This document shows, one piece after another, positions 15,886 to 18,781 of a DNA stretch of 18,781 nucleotides. Source of the stretch: Alloprevotella sp. Its GTDB lineage: Bacteria > Bacteroidota > Bacteroidia > Bacteroidales > Bacteroidaceae. The translations under genes and the position numbers were made by a program. The stretch's first letter is position 1, and every line of letters starts with the position of its first letter. The stretch lies in assembly GCA_015259235.1 (NCBI GenBank), contig JABZGM010000021.1:1-18781 (forward strand), read 5' to 3'. Below the pieces are notes generated by a model. That model was not told the origin of the DNA, did not search any database, and saw nothing but the letters and a program-made list of their open reading frames with translations.

Positions 15886-18781
15886 TTATTCTTTGATACT
15901 GAATTTAGACAAGAAAGCCTTTGCCTGCTTCACGCTGCTCCATTTGCGAGCATAGCCAGCAGAGAGTGACTTATCGAAGAGCAATGCCTTGCCGATGGTG
16001 TGTACCACGGCATACGAACTGCTGCGAATGTACTGAGGAGCGGATTCACGATCGAAGTTGGCATCTCGCACCAATTGGTTGTAAGGTGCAACCACGGGAA
16101 TGGTTTGTCCGCTTTCATCCTTCAATACAATGCTGTTGGGAGTTTGGGTTACATCCAGCTTCATATACACCTTCGTTTCGTTGTTCACGCTCGAAGTGGA
16201 GTATTTTTGACTGTTAGACACACCGTCCACAAACACTGATTCGTCTTGGAAGTGGTATTTCAAGAAGTTGACCAAAGTAGTAATCATGGCTTGTGCCTTG
16301 ATTTTAATTTCAGAGTTGTGATTGTTTACTGCATCAACTTCCTTTTGATTGCTCTTATCATCTGCGAGTTTTACTTCAGCCTGGAGATTATCAGTGAGAT
16401 ACTTCTCAATGGTTTCCCAAGTGGGAAGTCCCTTCGTGACTTCAGCCTTTACAGCTTCATTAGTAGGAGCGTAAATGGTATAACGATAGTTATTGAAGAA
16501 ACGAACGAGCTTGTCGTCTTTCGACCCCGCGTTAAACACTTGTCCTGCCTTATTACCAGCTACAAAGATATAGTACTTCAAAGCTATCTTTTCACGCTCC
16601 TTACCAGCTGCGTCATCAAGTTTCTTAGCTTTCAAAGAGTCATACAAACCTGCTTTGTCCAAAACATTGGTGGTAAGACCTTCACAGAGTTTGAGAAACT
16701 CAGAGTAGTTGGGATTATTTCTCAGGATGTAATGAGCAGTACGAGTGGTTGCTTGCAAAGGACGATCAATGAGATAGGTCATACCATTACCATAACCGTT
16801 GGTTTTGCGAGTCTGGTCATATACTGCTATTACCTTGGAACGATAGTTCTCGTTCTGGTTTTGAAGCAGAGGTTGGAGTTGTTCTGCCAAACCACCCATC
16901 AGTATCGTTTCATTACCCTTGTGTTCTACAATGATGGGCGCACCCTCACGTGAAAGAAGGTATTTACGACTTCCGTCGAGACCGTCAGCATCTTTGTCGC
17001 CATGCACCACAATGTGATGGTTAACCATTTCAATCAAGAGCTTTTTCTTAATGTAACCAGGACCTTGGTCGATGGTTACGTGACCTTCGTGGTGGTAATT
17101 ACGTTCTTCTGGGTCTTTGGCTTGAGGACCTGTTTTGAGGTTAAGTCGATAAGCCAACTGGCGTATGCCCAAAGTCTTCACTCCACTTCCTGCTCCACGG
17201 GTGTTGGTAGGTTCCCAACGATAATAAACCTGACGGTTTCTCACCATAGAAGCTGGGTCGATATAACCATAGTTCTTCAATCCCTCATCCGTAGGCACGA
17301 AGAAAGAGAAGCGGCTTTGCATCGCCTTCAGATAAGTAGAGAAATATTGTTGCAAAGGAGCCTTAGCATAATCGCTACCTTGTACGAAGGAGTCGTCAGC
17401 ACGTACCACAGTGCGCACCACTTGTGTGTTACTGCTATAGAGGGCAGGTGCGAGCACAGAAGCATAGTCGGCAGGTGAAACCACGCGGTTCATCACATAA
17501 ACCACACCATTGTTCGCCAAAACCGTCTTGTCGATAACCGACTTATAAGCAGCCTCGCTTGGATAATCACGAAGGGGGAACATGGGGTCACGCGCGTCGT
17601 TCATGATGGTGAGATACTTTGAAGGCACACTTTCATTGAAAGATGGCTTCATCAAGTTGTTCACCAAAGGCTGCACGATATCCAGAGGGATTTGGTCGAT
17701 GTGTTTCATCAAGTTCGCCTCATTGACCTCTACTCCCTTCAAGCCATAACGCTCTATCAGCACTTTCCCAGCACCACGCAAGAAGTAGTCTTCCAAAGCT
17801 TTGTCGCTGGGCACGAACATCACACCCATATCCTTTTCCTTCTCAGTACCTCCTTCAGGCTTGTAAGAATTCCAACCTGGATCGTAGGTCAAAAGAGGGA
17901 AATCGTTATTCACGACACGGTCTGGACCAGTAATCAAACGACCAGACTTGGTGTTGATAGCGAAATAACGCTTTTCAAAGATGGAGTCTACACTATTATT
18001 ATGGAGAGCTTTGTAGTTCTCCGTCAAGGTTGCATCATAATAAGGTGCACTGAAACGATCCAAAATATGGCTAAAGATATTAGTTGAGCCATTAGTACGG
18101 ATCTCCTCTGCCATACTGCTGGGAGGCACGAGCACCTTGTCAAGCACGTGGAAATAACCATTCAAGCACACAACATCTTGCTCAACCACGCGATTACCGA
18201 AAACATAAGCACGAGTAGGATCGCTCTCACTCCATCCCTCCTTGTCTCCCACAATAAACGCAACATCACTACGCTTAATGCGTTGCTCCTTCATATTGTT
18301 TTCGACGAAGTGTGTCATCATAGGTTCAGAATCGTCAGTAGCCATAAGGATACTCTTACCCTTCTCTCCTTTGAAACGATCCCAATAGTGTTTTTCACCT
18401 TCCACCTGACTATAGTTGGTAGGAAGTTCTTCTGGGCGCCACCAACGGACACTATCCACAACAGCAGCAGCAGAGTTTTGACGCAAAGCCAAGTTCTTAT
18501 CGCCATTATCTGCATTACCCATCATCTCGATGACATACGCATTATTGAGCTGTGCACCATTAAAGAGGATACGCTTTTGGGCATCTGTGAGCTGTTCATA
18601 AGAATGAACTCCCCATTGATTGTTCTTGAAGAATTCCTCATAAGCAGCATCTGGAGCGACAAACAATGTTTTACTACCCGTCTTCGACATTACCTCCTTG
18701 TAACCAAGGTCTTCGATAAGTCGCACCGTGTAGTTAAATTTGTTGCGACTCTTGAGTTCATCATAGATACTACCCCCTAAG
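15886..18781 (-). CDS. Multi-FAS1 (fasciclin) surface protein, 5' end cut by window edge
   Basis: A large protein built from at least four tandem FAS1 domains, a fold used for adhesion and ligand binding. The frame is open to the right edge. The first in-window residues (LGGSIYDELKSRNKFNYT) already look like the start of a FAS1 domain, so the GTG at 18726 is not the real start. Counting that GTG as residue 1, FAS1 H1-type motifs lie at about 20-29 (TLFVAPDAAY), 302-311 (VMFVPSDKAL), 474-483 (SFFVPTDEGL) and 750-759 (TIYAPTNEAV). Each is followed by an H2-type segment at about 189-201, 406-418, 646-658 and 903-917. A signal peptide and lipobox are expected upstream, outside the window, by analogy with the two FAS1 lipoproteins downstream. 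It ends 11 bp before SusC-like gene 1, so it is probably co-transcribed with it. The ligand is unknown. The FAS1 call is secure; surface location is inferred. Confidence 0.93.
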   Translation of the reverse strand, partial: LGGSIYDELKSRNKFNYTVRLIEDLGYKEVMSKTGSKTLFVAPDAAYEEFFKNNQWGVHSYEQLTDAQKRILFNGAQLNNAYVIEMMGNADNGDKNLALRQNSAAAVVDSVRWWRPEELPTNYSQVEGEKHYWDRFKGEKGKSILMATDDSEPMMTHFVENNMKEQRIKRSDVAFIVGDKEGWSESDPTRAYVFGNRVVEQDVVCLNGYFHVLDKVLVPPSSMAEEIRTNGSTNIFSHILDRFSAPYYDATLTENYKALHNNSVDSIFEKRYFAINTKSGRLITGPDRVVNNDFPLLTYDPGWNSYKPEGGTEKEKDMGVMFVPSDKALEDYFLRGAGKVLIERYGLKGVEVNEANLMKHIDQIPLDIVQPLVNNLMKPSFNESVPSKYLTIMNDARDPMFPLRDYPSEAAYKSVIDKTVLANNGVVYVMNRVVSPADYASVLAPALYSSNTQVVRTVVRADDSFVQGSDYAKAPLQQYFSTYLKAMQSRFSFFVPTDEGLKNYGYIDPASMVRNRQVYYRWEPTNTRGAGSGVKTLGIRQLAYRLNLKTGPQAKDPEERNYHHEGHVTIDQGPGYIKKKLLIEMVNHHIVVHGDKDADGLDGSRKYLLSREGAPIIVEHKGNETILMGGLAEQLQPLLQNQNENYRSKVIAVYDQTRKTNGYGNGMTYLIDRPLQATTRTAHYILRNNPNYSEFLKLCEGLTTNVLDKAGLYDSLKAKKLDDAAGKEREKIALKYYIFVAGNKAGQVFNAGSKDDKLVRFFNNYRYTIYAPTNEAVKAEVTKGLPTWETIEKYLTDNLQAEVKLADDKSNQKEVDAVNNHNSEIKIKAQAMITTLVNFLKYHFQDESVFVDGVSNSQKYSTSSVNNETKVYMKLDVTQTPNSIVLKDESGQTIPVVAPYNQLVRDANFDRESAPQYIRSSSYAVVHTIGKALLFDKSLSAGYARKWSSVKQAKAFLSKFSIKE

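Noticed and set aside
16246..16953. Open frame of 235 codons on the plus strand with hydrophobic stretches
   Set aside because: It lies fully opposite the multi-FAS1 gene; the hydrophobic look comes from the complement of polar codons.
18724..18726. GTG as the start of the multi-FAS1 protein
   Set aside because: The frame stays open to the window edge and the upstream residues are good FAS1 sequence, so the true start is outside the window.

Overview
The window looks like chromosomal DNA from a member of the Bacteroidota, most likely the order Bacteroidales (a Prevotella-like relative is my best guess). The evidence is two SusC/RagA-type TonB-dependent transporters, each followed by its SusD/RagB lipoprotein, tandem-FAS1 (fasciclin) lipoproteins typical of that phylum, and start codons without Shine-Dalgarno sequences. 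I cannot name a species from sequence alone.

All seven genes lie on the minus strand, and more than 95% of the window is coding. In transcription order (right to left) they are: a large multi-FAS1 protein whose 5' end is cut by the right edge (15886-18781); SusC-like transporter 1 (12473-15874); SusD-like lipoprotein 1 (10363-12339); FAS1 lipoprotein 2 (8242-10359); FAS1 lipoprotein 3 (6179-8146); SusC-like transporter 2 (2762-6151); and SusD-like lipoprotein 2 (455-2644). A strong intrinsic terminator for the minus strand follows at 351-390. Gaps between genes are 11, 133, 3, 95, 27 and 117 bp. I see no internal promoter, so the simplest reading is one polycistronic transcript of more than 18 kb ending at that terminator.

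The proteins fit one outer-membrane and cell-surface system. Each SusC is a plugged beta-barrel energised by TonB, and each SusD is its surface-exposed lipoprotein lid. The three FAS1 proteins are probably surface binding or adhesion partners; two of them sit directly after susD, where SusE/SusF-type binding proteins usually lie. The window contains no glycoside hydrolase, lyase, sulfatase, protease, sigma/anti-sigma pair or hybrid two-component regulator, so neither the substrate nor the regulation can be read from it.

The non-coding DNA is more structured than expected. Both susC-susD spacers and the FAS1-2/FAS1-3 spacer carry a stem-loop of about 58-60 nt a few bases after the upstream stop codon. 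The susD1 start has a second hairpin just ahead of it. The terminator is bracketed by a perfect 10-bp inverted repeat, and the gene-free left end (1-454) contains a four-unit, 18-bp degenerate tandem repeat at 211-282.
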